A DNA stretch of 64,000 nucleotides from Deltaproteobacteria bacterium (GCA_020444045.1 JAHLLS010000001.1:310001-374000), one strand, 5' to 3'; counted from the stretch's first letter, positions 1-10,226 are shown. The notes: generated from the sequence alone by a model not told the origin. Made by a program: numbers and translations.

Positions 1-268
1 GGCGATATACCCGCAGCAGGAAAAGGCAGGCGATGCCGGCTGAAAAGATCACCGCCGTTTCAAACATGGTATCGTAGCCGCGGTAATCCGCCAGCACGGT
101 CGTGACGATGTTGGGCACGCCCGCATCTTTGACCGAGTGTTCGATGTAGTAAGGGGACACGTGCAGGCTGGCGGGGGATTCCGGATCGCCCCAGTCCGGA
201 AAATCAGGCGTCGCATAGAACAGCAGCCCACCGAGCAGCAAAACCGTTATCAGTGCAAACGCTTTCAA
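1..268 (-). CDS. MbhE-like subunit of Mrp/Mbh cation-proton antiporter (partial)
   Basis: This is the N-terminal 89 codons of a gene that runs off the left edge. It starts at a TTG that shares four bases (TTGA) with the stop of the upstream gene, which is why I chose it. The protein opens with a hydrophobic segment (FALITVLLLGGLLFYA), then a soluble stretch, then the hallmark ADYRGYDTMFETAVIFSAG, which resembles the VDFRGFDTLGE motif at the C-terminus of MrpA and in MbhE of energy-converting membrane complexes. In split-type Mrp operons this small subunit follows the MbhD-like one and helps form the membrane antiporter. The call rests on the motif and operon position. Confidence 0.7.
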   Translation of the reverse strand, partial: MKAFALITVLLLGGLLFYATPDFPDWGDPESPASLHVSPYYIEHSVKDAGVPNIVTTVLADYRGYDTMFETAVIFSAGIACLFLLRVYR

Positions 269-510
269 TCTTTGGTCCTCCTGGAAGTGCGGAACACCGC
301 GGCCACAAAAAATACCGCGCTGACCCCCGCCCCCACGGACGCTTCCGTGAAGGCCACGTCCACCGCCCCCATGATGGCCCACAGCAGGCACATCATGAAA
401 CTGTAGGCCCCGAACAGAATCGCCGCCCCCAAAAGATCGCGCACCATGATAGCGCCGATGCCGCAGATCATGACAAGTAACATGATAATGAGATCCACCG
501 GCCAGATCAT
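265..510 (-). CDS. DUF4040/MbhD-like antiporter subunit
   Basis: An 81-residue, almost entirely hydrophobic protein with about three membrane helices. It begins MIWPVDLIIMLLVMICGIGA and continues with VRDLLGAAILFGAYSF, a pattern typical of the MbhD/DUF4040 family that corresponds to the last helices of MrpA. The ATG overlaps the stop of mnhG by four bases (ATGA). An upstream in-frame extension would lie wholly inside mnhG and is not used. The gene sits between mnhG and the MbhE-like gene, as in archaeal-style Mrp/Mbh modules. Role by family: part of the membrane arm of a Na+/H+ antiporter. Confidence 0.75.
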   Translation of the reverse strand: MIWPVDLIIMLLVMICGIGAIMVRDLLGAAILFGAYSFMMCLLWAIMGAVDVAFTEASVGAGVSAVFFVAAVFRTSRRTKD

Positions 511-845
511 GTTTTGTCCTCGCTGCTGTCTTTGGTCCAGGGCAACATCCCGGCTCGCACGCCCGCATCGACAATGGCGTGCGTTGCCGTCGGGCTGGTG
601 ATAAACACGAATGCGACAATCAACAGGATTTTCAGCGCCGTCAAGATCGCCCCCAGCGTCCATTCATGAACCACCCACAGCGCCATGGCCATCATCGAGG
701 TAAACAGGCCCATGGTGTCCAGCTTGCCGGCCGGATGCAGACGGGAGTAGAAGTCCGGAAAACGCAGAATCCCCACCGCGCCGGCAAAAAAGAAAAAAAG
801 CCCGCTGACCAGCAGAAAGATGACGAGCAGATTATAAACTCCCAT
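507..845 (-). CDS. mnhG: Na+/H+ antiporter subunit G
   Basis: 112 residues, the usual size for MnhG/MrpG. Three hydrophobic segments are visible, with the family core GILRFPDFYSRLHPAGKLDTMG between the first and second; the FPDFYSRLH.A.K.DT..G pattern is diagnostic. Family knowledge: a small membrane subunit of the multisubunit Mrp cation/proton antiporter, with no known catalytic role alone. The gene lies 67 bp after mnhF and overlaps the MbhD-like gene by four bases, so the set is translated as an operon. Confidence 0.9.
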   Translation of the reverse strand: MGVYNLLVIFLLVSGLFFFFAGAVGILRFPDFYSRLHPAGKLDTMGLFTSMMAMALWVVHEWTLGAILTALKILLIVAFVFITSPTATHAIVDAGVRAGMLPWTKDSSEDKT

Positions 846-912
846 ACCGATCTCCTCGAAGCCGGGTCAACAGCCGATCGGCCCCCGGTCTACGGCTGTT
901 GCCGAAAAAACG

Positions 913-1200
913 CTATTTATCGCCCATCTCGTCGTAAAGCCCTTTCCGCTTTTGAAAATAACGGGAAGCCGCCAGGACTGCGATAAAGTTCAGGGTGGCA
1001 TAGGCCAGGGCAATATCGACAAACATGTCGACACGGTCATAGATCAGGCCGATCAAAATCAGAAGCGCGGTGGTTTTGCTGCCGATGGCGTTGACACCAA
1101 TCAGGCGGTCCAGAACGGTGGGACCAAAAACCGCCCGATACAGCGAGAGGGCCATGACCCCGCACAAAAAAACACTGGCGTATAGAAAGACCTCGTGCAT
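913..1200 (-). CDS. mnhF: Na+/H+ antiporter subunit F
   Basis: A 95-residue protein with three membrane helices. The segment LYRAVFGPTVLDRLIGVNAIGSK matches the conserved RxxxGPTxxDRxxxxNxxG pattern of MnhF/MrpF, and the following DIALAYATLNFIAVLA also fits the family. I use the ATG at 1200; a GTG one codon upstream directly abuts the mnhE stop. Known role: a small membrane subunit of the Mrp antiporter complex. Position between mnhE and mnhG is the standard order. Confidence 0.9.
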   Translation of the reverse strand: MHEVFLYASVFLCGVMALSLYRAVFGPTVLDRLIGVNAIGSKTTALLILIGLIYDRVDMFVDIALAYATLNFIAVLAASRYFQKRKGLYDEMGDK

Positions 1201-1203
1201 CAC

Positions 1204-1794
1204 TTACTCTCTGAAAATGGCCGCCACCCGCGCTTCCATCTCGCCCGGTAGCCCTTCGGCCGAAGCGTCGTCGATGGCATGGACGGTGTATGCACCATAA
1301 AGGGACACGTAAACCGTAATGGTACCGGGGGTCAGTGTGATGGAATTGGCATAGACAAAACGTGCCATCTCACTGGTCAGGCGGCTGTTGAATTTGATCA
1401 TCTGAGGGTTGATCAGCTCCATCATCCGCGGATGAAAAACCAACCGCATCACATGGATATTGGCGCGAAATATCTGGTAGAGCAGCCATGGCACATAAGC
1501 GGCGAAACGCAGCCATTGGCCCGGCAGACGTTTCGGATTTTTGGTGGCAAAAAGCATGTCGCCGGAGGCGAAGGACACGATGGCACAGGACACAACACCT
1601 AATGACAAGTGAAAAATATCAAATTTGCCGGACAGCACGAGCCATGTCAGCATGCAGACCACAAACGTCAATATATAAGGAACCGGGGAACGCTTGGGCT
1701 TGGTGGAAGGGGGTTGGGCTTTGGGAGTGCGGTTCCTCGATTGATTTGCGGGTGCATCTTTCACAGTCAAAACGTTCCGTCTCCTGGGGAGCAT
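1204..1794 (-). CDS. mnhE: Na+/H+ antiporter subunit E
   Basis: 196 residues. A charged N-terminal leader of about 38 residues precedes two hydrophobic segments (YILTFVVCMLTWLVLSG and LSLGVVSCAIVSFASG) and a C-terminal soluble domain with ANSITLTPGTITVYV, the signature of the MrpE/MnhE family. The leader is longer than usual. A TTG at codon 9 lies about 10 bases after an AGGAG that falls inside the first codons, so the true start may be at 1770. This is the first gene of the antiporter operon seen here. Confidence 0.88.
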   Translation of the reverse strand: MLPRRRNVLTVKDAPANQSRNRTPKAQPPSTKPKRSPVPYILTFVVCMLTWLVLSGKFDIFHLSLGVVSCAIVSFASGDMLFATKNPKRLPGQWLRFAAYVPWLLYQIFRANIHVMRLVFHPRMMELINPQMIKFNSRLTSEMARFVYANSITLTPGTITVYVSLYGAYTVHAIDDASAEGLPGEMEARVAAIFRE

Positions 1795-2133
1795 CCGGTG
1801 TCAGATCCGGCGACCACAATCTCACAAACAATAAATCGGCTTCAGAGCATGAATCTCATAAACGTTTCTTTGCTTTCAAGTCAACCCTTTTCAAGGTCGA
1901 CCGCACGCGACCGTCATCCTTTCCCTTGTTTAGCGCGTCATGCTGCATGAAGGCGTTTGGTACATCAGAAGTTTTGAAAAACTTAGGCCACAGCGACCCA
2001 TTTGGATGCATCAAACACTCTTAAATATTTTGACAAAATGTTCAGGATACGTTAGCCTCAAACGCTTTTGCGATAGCGTTCGATCGCAGCGGTTCGTGTT
2101 ACCCAATTGTCTATGCAGCGAAAGGAGGAACAA
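1795..2133. other. Divergent intergenic region, mnhE / peptide transporter
   Basis: This 339-bp spacer separates the minus-strand antiporter operon from the plus-strand peptide importer. I see no convincing gene in it. Its only clear element is the sigma-70-like promoter near 2030. The part next to mnhE must hold the antiporter promoter, but I find no good hexamer pair there. Confidence 0.5.
2030..2058 (+). promoter_or_regulatory. Candidate sigma-70 promoter of the peptide ABC operon
   Basis: A perfect TTGACA lies at 2030-2035, and TAGCCT follows after a 17-bp spacer at 2053-2058. The start codon of the binding-protein gene is 75 bp downstream, after a strong AGGAGG ribosome site at 2123-2128. 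The -35 is perfect and the -10 only partly matches (TA...T), so this is a reasonable but unproven call. Confidence 0.45.
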
Positions 2134-3744
2134 ATGAAAAGAACGTTCTGGATCGTGTTCTGCATTCTGGCCCTAGTTTTCGCCAGTACGGTCATGGCGG
2201 AGACCCCCAAAAAAGGAGGAACCCTAGTCTTTGGTCGCGGGGGCGACAGTGTCGGGTTAGATCCGGCCTATGAGACCGACGGCAATTCCTTCATGGTCTG
2301 CGACAACATTTTCGAAGCACTGGTCTTCTATGCCGACGAATCCACCGCTCTGGAGCCAGGGCTGGCCGAGTCCTGGGATATCGCGCCGGACGGCAAGACT
2401 TATACCTTTCATCTGCGCAAGGGTGTCAAGTTCCACGACGGTACCGATTTCAATGCCGATGCGGTCGTATTCTCCATCGGCCGCATGATGAAAGATCGTC
2501 AGGTTAAATTTTTCGGCAAAGGCTGGGAAATTCCGGCCCAGGAACGCCCGCCGGAGTATTGGGTCTCCATGGAAATGGACGACATCGTGGGCAGCATCGA
2601 AGCCGTCGACGATTACACCGTAGTCTTCAAGCTGAAACAGGTCAATGCGCCCTTTCTGGCCAACATGGGCATGGACTTCGCCGATATTATCAGCCCCACG
2701 GCGTTCACGAAAAACCCGGCGGAATTCATCCGGAATCCGGTCGGCACCGGCCCGTTCAAATTCGTCAACTGGATCAAGGATGACCGCATTGTCCTCGAAA
2801 AATTCGATGCTTACTGGGACAAGGCGGCAGGACCCTATCTGGACAAAGCCATTTTCCGTTCCATCCCGGAAAACTCTGTCCGTTTTCTGGAGCTGAAAAC
2901 CGGCAATATCCATATCTGCCAGTTCCCCAATCCCCAGGACATCGCCCTGGCCAAGAAGGATTCCAATCTCATTCTGCCCACCCAGCCGGGCATGAACGTG
3001 GGCTACCTCTCTTTCAACCACACCAAGGAACCCTGGAAGAGCAACCTCAAGCTGCGCAAGGCCATCGGCCATGCCATCAACCGCAAAGCCATTGTGGACA
3101 ATCTTTACCAGGGCATGGGCCAAGTGGCCAAAAACCCAATTCCGCCCACCATGTGGGGCTACAACGAGAGAATTCCAGGGTATACCTATGATCCCGAACT
3201 GGCCAAAAAGCTGCTGGCGGAAGCCGGCTATCCCAACGGCGAAGGCCTGGGCGAGATCAACCTGTGGTCCATGCCGGTGCCTCGTCCCTACAACCCCGAT
3301 GGCGTCAAAATCGGCGAGGCTATGGCGGCCGACCTGGCCAAAGTGGGCATCACAGCCAAGGTGGTCACCTATGAATGGGGCACCTACCTCAAACGTCAGC
3401 GTGAACAACCGGAAGACATGGATCTGTTCCAGCTGGGATGGACGGGCGACAACGGCGACCCGGACAACTTCCTGGCGGTATTGTTCGACGGCAAGGCCTC
3501 CACGGCCATCCGGACCCAGTGGATCAATGACAAATACCACGACCTGATGGTCCAGGGACGCGAGACCATTGATCAAGACAAGCGCGATGCCATCTATCGT
3601 GAAGCGCAGCAGGTCTTCTTCGATGATTGCGCTGCCATCGTCATCGCCCACTCCACCGTGATCTGGCCGTCCCAGAAATCGGTCCATAACTTTCTGCTGC
3701 ACCCCACCGGATCGGTCCGGCTGAAAAACGTTTGGCTGAAGTAG
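2134..3744 (+). CDS. Peptide/nickel-type ABC transporter substrate-binding protein
   Basis: A 536-residue periplasmic binding protein of the SBP_bac_5 (DppA/OppA) family. The start is the ATG preceded by AAAGGAGG with good spacing. It encodes a signal peptide ending VMA before ETPKKGGTLVFG, the usual N-terminal motif. Family motifs include the YTFHLRKGVKFHDGTDF segment, NPVGTGPFKF and LRKAIGHAINR. It captures an oligopeptide-type solute and delivers it to the permeases encoded downstream. It is the first gene of a five-gene operon and is followed by a strong hairpin before the first permease. The substrate cannot be read from sequence; peptides, nickel chelates and opine-like compounds all use this family. 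Confidence 0.88.
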   Translation: MKRTFWIVFCILALVFASTVMAETPKKGGTLVFGRGGDSVGLDPAYETDGNSFMVCDNIFEALVFYADESTALEPGLAESWDIAPDGKTYTFHLRKGVKFHDGTDFNADAVVFSIGRMMKDRQVKFFGKGWEIPAQERPPEYWVSMEMDDIVGSIEAVDDYTVVFKLKQVNAPFLANMGMDFADIISPTAFTKNPAEFIRNPVGTGPFKFVNWIKDDRIVLEKFDAYWDKAAGPYLDKAIFRSIPENSVRFLELKTGNIHICQFPNPQDIALAKKDSNLILPTQPGMNVGYLSFNHTKEPWKSNLKLRKAIGHAINRKAIVDNLYQGMGQVAKNPIPPTMWGYNERIPGYTYDPELAKKLLAEAGYPNGEGLGEINLWSMPVPRPYNPDGVKIGEAMAADLAKVGITAKVVTYEWGTYLKRQREQPEDMDLFQLGWTGDNGDPDNFLAVLFDGKASTAIRTQWINDKYHDLMVQGRETIDQDKRDAIYREAQQVFFDDCAAIVIAHSTVIWPSQKSVHNFLLHPTGSVRLKNVWLK

Positions 3745-3769
3745 GCTTTTCACAAACACTATAAACCAG

Positions 3770-3800
3770 CGGGAGCGTCGGCCACCCGACCGCGCTCCCG
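3770..3800 (+). terminator. Intercistronic hairpin after the binding-protein gene
   Basis: CGGGAGCG at 3770-3777 pairs perfectly with CGCTCCCG at 3793-3800, and the intervening bases add further pairs (TCGG/CCGA). Only a weak TTAAAA follows, so it is probably a leaky terminator or 3'-end stabiliser. By analogy with other importer operons this would raise binding-protein mRNA above permease mRNA. Confidence 0.55.
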
Positions 3801-3830
3801 TTAAAACCATTTTTCGGATTCGGTTTTCTT

Positions 3831-4835
3831 ATGCTGGCGTATATCCTTCGACGCATCATGATCATGATCCCCACCCTGCTGGGGGTCACTATTATCGTAT
3901 TTCTGATGCTGCACGCCACCCCCGGTGACCCGGCCGAACTGCTGCTGGGCGAACGCGCCACCAATGAATCCTTGGAGCAAATGCGGGAGCACCTGGGCCT
4001 GAACGAACCGCTGTACGTACAGTACGGCCTTTTTCTTTCGCGCCTGCTCAAGGGGGATCTGGGAGAAACCATCTGGACCCGTCAGAAGGTCTGGATCGAG
4101 ATTAAACACCGCTTCCCGGCCACGATCGAACTGTCCCTGGTGGCGCTTTGCATCAGCTGCTTTGCCGGGATGCTTCTGGGTATTATCTCCGCCACCAAGC
4201 AGTACTCGATTTTCGACTACGTCAGTATGATCGGGGCCCTGGCCGGGGTCAGTATGCCGATTTTCTGGCTGGGGCTGGTCTTCATGCTGATCTTCTCCCT
4301 CAATCTCGGCTGGCTGCCCCTGTCGGGCCGTCTCAGTATCGGCGTTGATCTTGATGTCATCACCAATTTTTATATCGTCGACGCTGTGATTACGCGGAAT
4401 TGGCCGGCGTTCAAAGATGCCGTCTGGCACATCATCATGCCTGCCGTGACCCTGAGCACCATTCCGACCGCCATCGTGGCCCGCATGACGCGCTCGGCCA
4501 TGCTGGATGTCCTGCGCCAGGATTACATTAAGACCGCCAAGGCCAAGGGGCTTTCCCAGTTTCAGGTGATTTTCAAGCACGCCCTGCGCAATGCCATGAT
4601 TCCGGTGGTCACCACCATTGGTCTGCAGTTCGGGGTCCTGCTGGGGGGGGCGATCCTGACCGAAAGCATTTTTGCCTGGCCCGGGGTCGGCAAGTGGATG
4701 TACGATGCCGTCATGCAGCGTGACTACATGGTGATCCAGGGCGGCACTCTGTTTATTGCCAGCCTGTTCGTGGTCATCAACCTATGTGTGGACGTGCTCT
4801 ATGCCGTGATCAACCCTCGAATCAGCATCCAGTAG
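3831..4835 (+). CDS. dppB: Peptide ABC transporter permease, DppB type
   Basis: A 334-residue integral membrane protein. It opens MLAYILRRIMIMIPTLLGVTIIVFLMLHATPGDPAE, the signature start of DppB/OppB/NikB permeases. The cytoplasmic coupling loop is seen as DVLRQDYIKTAKAKGLSQFQVIFKHALRNAMIPVV, the EAA-type motif that contacts the ATPases. The length is normal. It pairs with the next gene to form the transmembrane channel. Ribosome binding is not strong; translation follows the hairpin after the binding-protein gene. Confidence 0.92.
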   Translation: MLAYILRRIMIMIPTLLGVTIIVFLMLHATPGDPAELLLGERATNESLEQMREHLGLNEPLYVQYGLFLSRLLKGDLGETIWTRQKVWIEIKHRFPATIELSLVALCISCFAGMLLGIISATKQYSIFDYVSMIGALAGVSMPIFWLGLVFMLIFSLNLGWLPLSGRLSIGVDLDVITNFYIVDAVITRNWPAFKDAVWHIIMPAVTLSTIPTAIVARMTRSAMLDVLRQDYIKTAKAKGLSQFQVIFKHALRNAMIPVVTTIGLQFGVLLGGAILTESIFAWPGVGKWMYDAVMQRDYMVIQGGTLFIASLFVVINLCVDVLYAVINPRISIQ

Positions 4836-4898
4836 ACACCATTAGGGCGATGCGTTTTCGATGCGTACTGAAAATCAACAAAGCATTTAAGAATTTTT

Positions 4899-5783
4899 AT
4901 GGGTAACCCAAAAAATCCATACGATCGTCACCCGTTTTTCGAGCAGATCAGCCAGCTCTGGCGCAACAAGACTGCCGTCGCAGGCCTGGTCATCGTCATG
5001 GGATTTATCCTGATGGCGATTTTCGCGCCGTTTCTCAGCCCACATGACCCCCTGGCAACCTCCCTGTACGACCAAATCAAGCCACCGGTTTGGCATGAAA
5101 CCGGAACATGGAAAAACATCCTGGGTACGGACGAATTGGGACGGGATACTCTGTCTCGGATCATTTACGGTGCCCGGGTATCCCTGACCGTGGCCATTGT
5201 CAGCGTCGGGATCGCGTTTACGCTGGGGACTCTGCTGGGTTGTATTTCAGGCTACTACAAAGGATTCTGGGACAGCCTGATCATGCGCATCATGGACATG
5301 ATCTTGGCTTTTCCCTATCTGCTTTTAGCCATCGTGGTGGTGGCCTTTCTCGGCCCCAGCCTGAAAAACGCCATGATGGCCATCGGCATTACCTACGTGC
5401 CGCGCTTTGCCCGGATCGTACGCGGAAGCGTCTTAGAAGAGTGCGAAAAAGACTACGTTATGGCGGCGCGTGCGGTGGGTGCCCGGGACTGGCGCATTCT
5501 TTTTATCGGAATCCTGCCCAACTGCCTGGGGCCGCTCATCGTCCAGACCACTCTGAGCATGGCATCCGCCATCCTGGATGCCGCCGCCCTGAGTTTTCTG
5601 GGCCTCGGCGCCCAGCCGCCCACCCCCGAGTGGGGCGGCATGATCGCCCGCAGCCGGGCCTTGATTCTGCGGGCCTCATGGGTCATGACCTTCCCGGGCA
5701 TCGCTATTTTATTGGCGGTGCTGGGCTTCAACCTGCTGGGTGATGGACTGCGCGATGCTCTGGATCCACGGCTAAGAGATTAG
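4899..5783 (+). CDS. dppC: Peptide ABC transporter permease, DppC type
   Basis: 294 residues. A cytoplasmic N-terminus containing [17 protein letters not shown] is followed by [15 protein letters not shown] and [22 protein letters not shown], which are the classic DppC/OppC features. The EAA loop reads [20 protein letters not shown]. It is the second membrane subunit of the importer. The gene follows dppB after 63 bp and precedes the two ATPase genes. Confidence 0.92.
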   Translation: MGNPKNPYDRHPFFEQISQLWRNKTAVAGLVIVMGFILMAIFAPFLSPHDPLATSLYDQIKPPVWHETGTWKNILGTDELGRDTLSRIIYGARVSLTVAIVSVGIAFTLGTLLGCISGYYKGFWDSLIMRIMDMILAFPYLLLAIVVVAFLGPSLKNAMMAIGITYVPRFARIVRGSVLEECEKDYVMAARAVGARDWRILFIGILPNCLGPLIVQTTLSMASAILDAAALSFLGLGAQPPTPEWGGMIARSRALILRASWVMTFPGIAILLAVLGFNLLGDGLRDALDPRLRD

Positions 5784-5821
5784 GACAGCTACACACCAAC
5801 GTGTTACAGAACGGCATTTGT

Positions 5822-6791
<970 letters not shown>

Positions 6792-6799
<8 letters not shown>

Positions 6800-7778
6800 A
6801 ACAAAGCCCCTGCTCGACGCACGCCACCTGGTCAAATATTATCCGATTCTCGGCGGTGTCTTCATGAAAGAAATCGCCGCGGTCAAGGCGGTCGATGACG
6901 TCAGTTTGTCTATCCAGAAGGGGGAAACGTTGGGCTTGGTGGGGGAATCCGGCTGCGGGAAATCAACTTTCGGCCGGGCCATCATGCGGCTGGAAGAACC
7001 TACGTCCGGCGAAGTCTGGTATGACGGCGACAACATCCTCACCTACGATGCCCAACAAATTCGGGCGTTGCGCAAAAAAATGCAGATCATTTTTCAGGAC
7101 CCCTTTTCTTCCTTGAACCCCCGCAAACCTGTCGCGTCCATCGTCGGCGAGCCGCTTTTGATCCACGGAATGACAAATCGGCGGGAACGGGAAGCCAGAG
7201 TTCTCGAGCTGCTCGAGGTGGTGGGTCTCAGCAAGGAGCACATGCGCCGCTACCCCCACATGTTCTCGGGCGGCCAGCGACAACGCATCGGGGTGGCCCG
7301 GGCGCTGGCCCTGAACCCCGATCTCGTTGTCTGCGACGAAGCGGTCTCGGCGCTGGATGTGTCAATCCAGGCCCAGGTGCTCAACCTGCTGAAAGATCTG
7401 CAGGACGAATTCGGCCTGACCTATCTTTTTATCTCCCACGACCTGCACGTGGTGGAACACATCAGCGACCGGGTGGCCGTCATGTATCTGGGCAAAATCG
7501 TCGAGGTGGCCGACAGCAAAGTCATTTACAAAACGCCTTTGCACCCCTACACCCAGGCCCTGCTGAGCGCGTCACCCATGCCCGACCCCGAGGCCAAACG
7601 CAAGCGCATTCTACTCAAAGGCGATGTGCCCAGCCCGATCAATCCCCCGCCCGGATGTCGTTTTCACACCCGCTGCCCCTATGTCCAGGGCATCTGTTCC
7701 AAGACCGAACCCCCATTGAAAGAGATCCGTCCAGGCCACGAGGCCGCCTGTCATTTCGCCGGATCGGTGGGTGTCTGA
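6792..7778 (+). CDS. dppF: Peptide ABC transporter ATPase, DppF type
   Basis: A 328-residue second ATPase of the importer. Visible motifs are Walker [15 protein letters not shown]-loop [13 protein letters not shown], signature [15 protein letters not shown], Walker [14 protein letters not shown] and ISHDLHVV. The C-terminal oligopeptide extension contains [15 protein letters not shown]. The start overlaps the end of dppD, so the two ATPases are translationally coupled. The gene ends 30 bp before the convergent cobT with no obvious terminator. Confidence 0.93.
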
Positions 7779-7808
7779 TCGAGCTGTCCGGGCCTGCAAC
7801 GACCGGCA

Positions 7809-8870
7809 TTACGCCTGAGCATCCTGTATCGCCACCTCTTCAAACGTTTTGATATCGGCCAGAATGCGCGTGGCCATGTCGATCATCTCCATGGCCGCCG
7901 CCGCACCGGTCCCTTCTCCCAGACGGAATTGGAGGTCCAGCAAGGGTTTCCGGTCCAACCGGGTGAGCATATAGCGATGCCCCACCTCTACTGAATAATG
8001 ACTGGTAAAAAGATAATCCCGGGCCACCGGCGCCAACTCGCAGGCCACCAGCGCGCCGGCCGTCGCGATAAAACCGTCACACACCACCGGAATACCATTG
8101 GCGGCCGCGCCGATCACCAGCCCGGCCAACCCGCCGATTTCAAAGCCACCGACCTTGGCAAGCACATCCAATGCATCGCGGGGATCCGGCTGGTTGATGG
8201 CCAACCCCTTTTCGATGACGGCCACCTTGCGCCGCAGGCCTTCATCGTCGACACCGGTTCCCCGACCCGTCAACCGATCCACCGGCAGACCGGAGAAGGC
8301 CGCTATGATCGCCGTCGAAGGCGTGGTGTTGCCGATGCCCATGTCACCCGTGCCCAACAGATCCACAGGTCCGTCCGCGAGAAGCTCCTCGACAATCTCG
8401 ATTCCGGCTTCGATGCTTTGGACAGCCTCAGCCGGTGTCATGGCCGGCCCCCGGGCCAAATTGTCCGTCCCCTTACGGATTTTTTTGTGAAAAATCGGTA
8501 AATCCGGCTCAAAATCCCAGTTGACCCCCAGATCAGCAACCTTGACCACAGCCCCGGCATGACGCGCCAGGACATTGATGGAGGCCCCGCCCTTCACAAA
8601 ATTATAGACCATCTGAGGCGTGACCTCGGAGGGAAAAAGGCTGACGCCTTCGGCACAAACCCCGTGATCGCCAGCGCAGGTAACGATCACTTTCCGCGCC
8701 AGACGAACATCGAGCGTCTGTGCGATACCGGCCAACCGGGCGCCCACATCTTCCAACACCCCCAGGCTTCCCGCCGGTCGCGCCTGTTGACGCAGCCGCT
8801 CATAGGCGTTTTCTTGCCATGCGACACTTGGCGGGGACATTCGATTAAGAGCCTCGTTTAAACGGTTCAT
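7809..8870 (-). CDS. cobT: Nicotinate-nucleotide--dimethylbenzimidazole phosphoribosyltransferase
   Basis: A 353-residue CobT. It activates the lower-ligand base of cobamides by transferring phosphoribose from nicotinate mononucleotide. The C-terminal RLGEGTGAAAAM holds the catalytic glutamate region, and GDMGIGNTTPSTA and TCAGDHGVCAEGV are family signatures. The start is the ATG five bases after AGGAG; a GTG one codon earlier is too close to that site. It lies 12 bp downstream of the bzaF-type gene in one operon, under the cobalamin riboswitch. That pairing implies that the base made by BzaF is activated by this enzyme. Confidence 0.95.
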   Translation of the reverse strand: MNRLNEALNRMSPPSVAWQENAYERLRQQARPAGSLGVLEDVGARLAGIAQTLDVRLARKVIVTCAGDHGVCAEGVSLFPSEVTPQMVYNFVKGGASINVLARHAGAVVKVADLGVNWDFEPDLPIFHKKIRKGTDNLARGPAMTPAEAVQSIEAGIEIVEELLADGPVDLLGTGDMGIGNTTPSTAIIAAFSGLPVDRLTGRGTGVDDEGLRRKVAVIEKGLAINQPDPRDALDVLAKVGGFEIGGLAGLVIGAAANGIPVVCDGFIATAGALVACELAPVARDYLFTSHYSVEVGHRYMLTRLDRKPLLDLQFRLGEGTGAAAAMEMIDMATRILADIKTFEEVAIQDAQA

Positions 8871-8882
8871 CACAACTCCTTT

Positions 8883-10226
8883 CTATTGTTCTTGTAACTG
8901 ATCAGTTGCACCACCAGGGGCGCGTTTTTCAGGACTGATCGACGCCTCAAAAAGCACCGCCCCCCTTTCCATGGCACAGAAATCCCCGCACATGGTGCAT
9001 GTTTTCTGATTTTCCGGTGTTCGGCTGGTACGGATTTCCCGCGCATGCGCGGGAAACATGAGCAGTTCGAAGTGATCTTCCCAGCGCATGTCGCGACGGG
9101 CCAGGGCCACTTGTTTTTCCGTCTCCCGCCGCTCCGGGTATTTGGCGATATCCCCGATACGGGCGGCCAGGCGGGTCACCCGCACCCCTTCGCGCACGTC
9201 GTCTTCGTTCGGCAGGGCCAGGTGCTCCGCCGGCGTTATGTAACAGATGAGGTCCGCCCCGTAGCGGGCCGAGTTGGCGGCCCCAATGGCCGCCGTGATG
9301 TGGTCGTAGCCGGCCCCGCTGTCGGCCGGCAGCGGCCCCAGGACATAATAGGGGGCGTCTCCGCTCATGCGTTTTTCCAGCATGATGTTGCCTTCGATCT
9401 CATTCAGGGGGACGTGACCCGGCCCCTCCACCATGGTCTGGCACCCCATGGCGCGCCCGCGTTCGGCCAACTCGCAGTTGATGATCATTTCCGCCATCTG
9501 GGCCCGGTCATGGCTGTCATGGATGGCGCCGGCCCGGATGCCGTTGCCCAGCGACAAGACGGCATCATAGCGTTTCAGCAAGGCACAAACCCGGTCAAAC
9601 TGCTCATACAGAGGGTTTTCACAATGGTTGTATTCCATCCAGGACACCATGAAGGTTCCCCCTTTGGACACCAACCCCCCGTAGCGGTAGCCCTGGTTGC
9701 GCAGCCGCTCGAGGGTGTAGCGGTTGATGCCGCAGTGAATCGCCATAAAGGAGATGCCGTCTTCGAGCTGCTGCTCGATCAGATCGAAAAGGAATTCGGG
9801 GTCCAGTCGGTTGGGGTTGCGATAACGCCGGGCGGACTCGCAAAAGGCCTGGTAAAGCGGCACATTGCCGACGGGCAGACGGCTGTGGTCAAGAATGTCG
9901 CGCCGGATGCGGTCGAGATTACCTCCGGTGGAAAGCTCCATCAGGGTGTCGGCCCCTTCCTCCTCCGCAATCCGGGCTTTTCGGATTTCGAGATCGATAT
10001 CGACAATGTCGGACGATGTGCCGATGGAAGCGTTGACTTTGGTGCGCAGGCCTTTCCCGATCCCCACGACCATTTGGTCCGGCCGGGCGGGATGGGCCGG
10101 GATAACAATTTTACCGGCGGCGACCCGGCGACGAATGACCTCCGGTTTCTGATTCTCCTGCGCGGCCACGGATTCGATTTGGGGCGTAAGGCGGCCCGCT
10201 TTTGCCAGTTCCAGTTGCGTCTGCAT
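8883..10226 (-). CDS. bzaF: 5-hydroxybenzimidazole synthase (BzaF, ThiC paralogue)
   Basis: A 447-residue radical SAM enzyme of the ThiC superfamily. It would convert aminoimidazole ribotide into 5-hydroxybenzimidazole, the anaerobic lower-ligand precursor of B12-type cofactors. The C-terminal cluster motif CTMCGDFC (C410, C413, C417) is seen directly. The start follows AGGGAGG at ideal spacing; an upstream in-frame ATG would place the N-terminus in the leader. Two context features favour BzaF over ThiC: it is co-transcribed with cobT, and its leader is a cobalamin riboswitch rather than a TPP riboswitch. ThiC itself remains the alternative from sequence alone. Confidence 0.8.
   Translation of the reverse strand: MQTQLELAKAGRLTPQIESVAAQENQKPEVIRRRVAAGKIVIPAHPARPDQMVVGIGKGLRTKVNASIGTSSDIVDIDLEIRKARIAEEEGADTLMELSTGGNLDRIRRDILDHSRLPVGNVPLYQAFCESARRYRNPNRLDPEFLFDLIEQQLEDGISFMAIHCGINRYTLERLRNQGYRYGGLVSKGGTFMVSWMEYNHCENPLYEQFDRVCALLKRYDAVLSLGNGIRAGAIHDSHDRAQMAEMIINCELAERGRAMGCQTMVEGPGHVPLNEIEGNIMLEKRMSGDAPYYVLGPLPADSGAGYDHITAAIGAANSARYGADLICYITPAEHLALPNEDDVREGVRVTRLAARIGDIAKYPERRETEKQVALARRDMRWEDHFELLMFPAHAREIRTSRTPENQKTCTMCGDFCAMERGAVLFEASISPEKRAPGGATDQLQEQ

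Noticed and set aside
2257..3810. Long open frame (517 codons) antisense to the binding-protein gene
   Set aside because: It is an antisense shadow produced by high GC at third codon positions; its product shows no domain, and the sense frame is a clear family member.
8883..10226. Naming the gene thiC
   Set aside because: The cobalamin riboswitch and cobT linkage point to bzaF; thiC stays a fallback.
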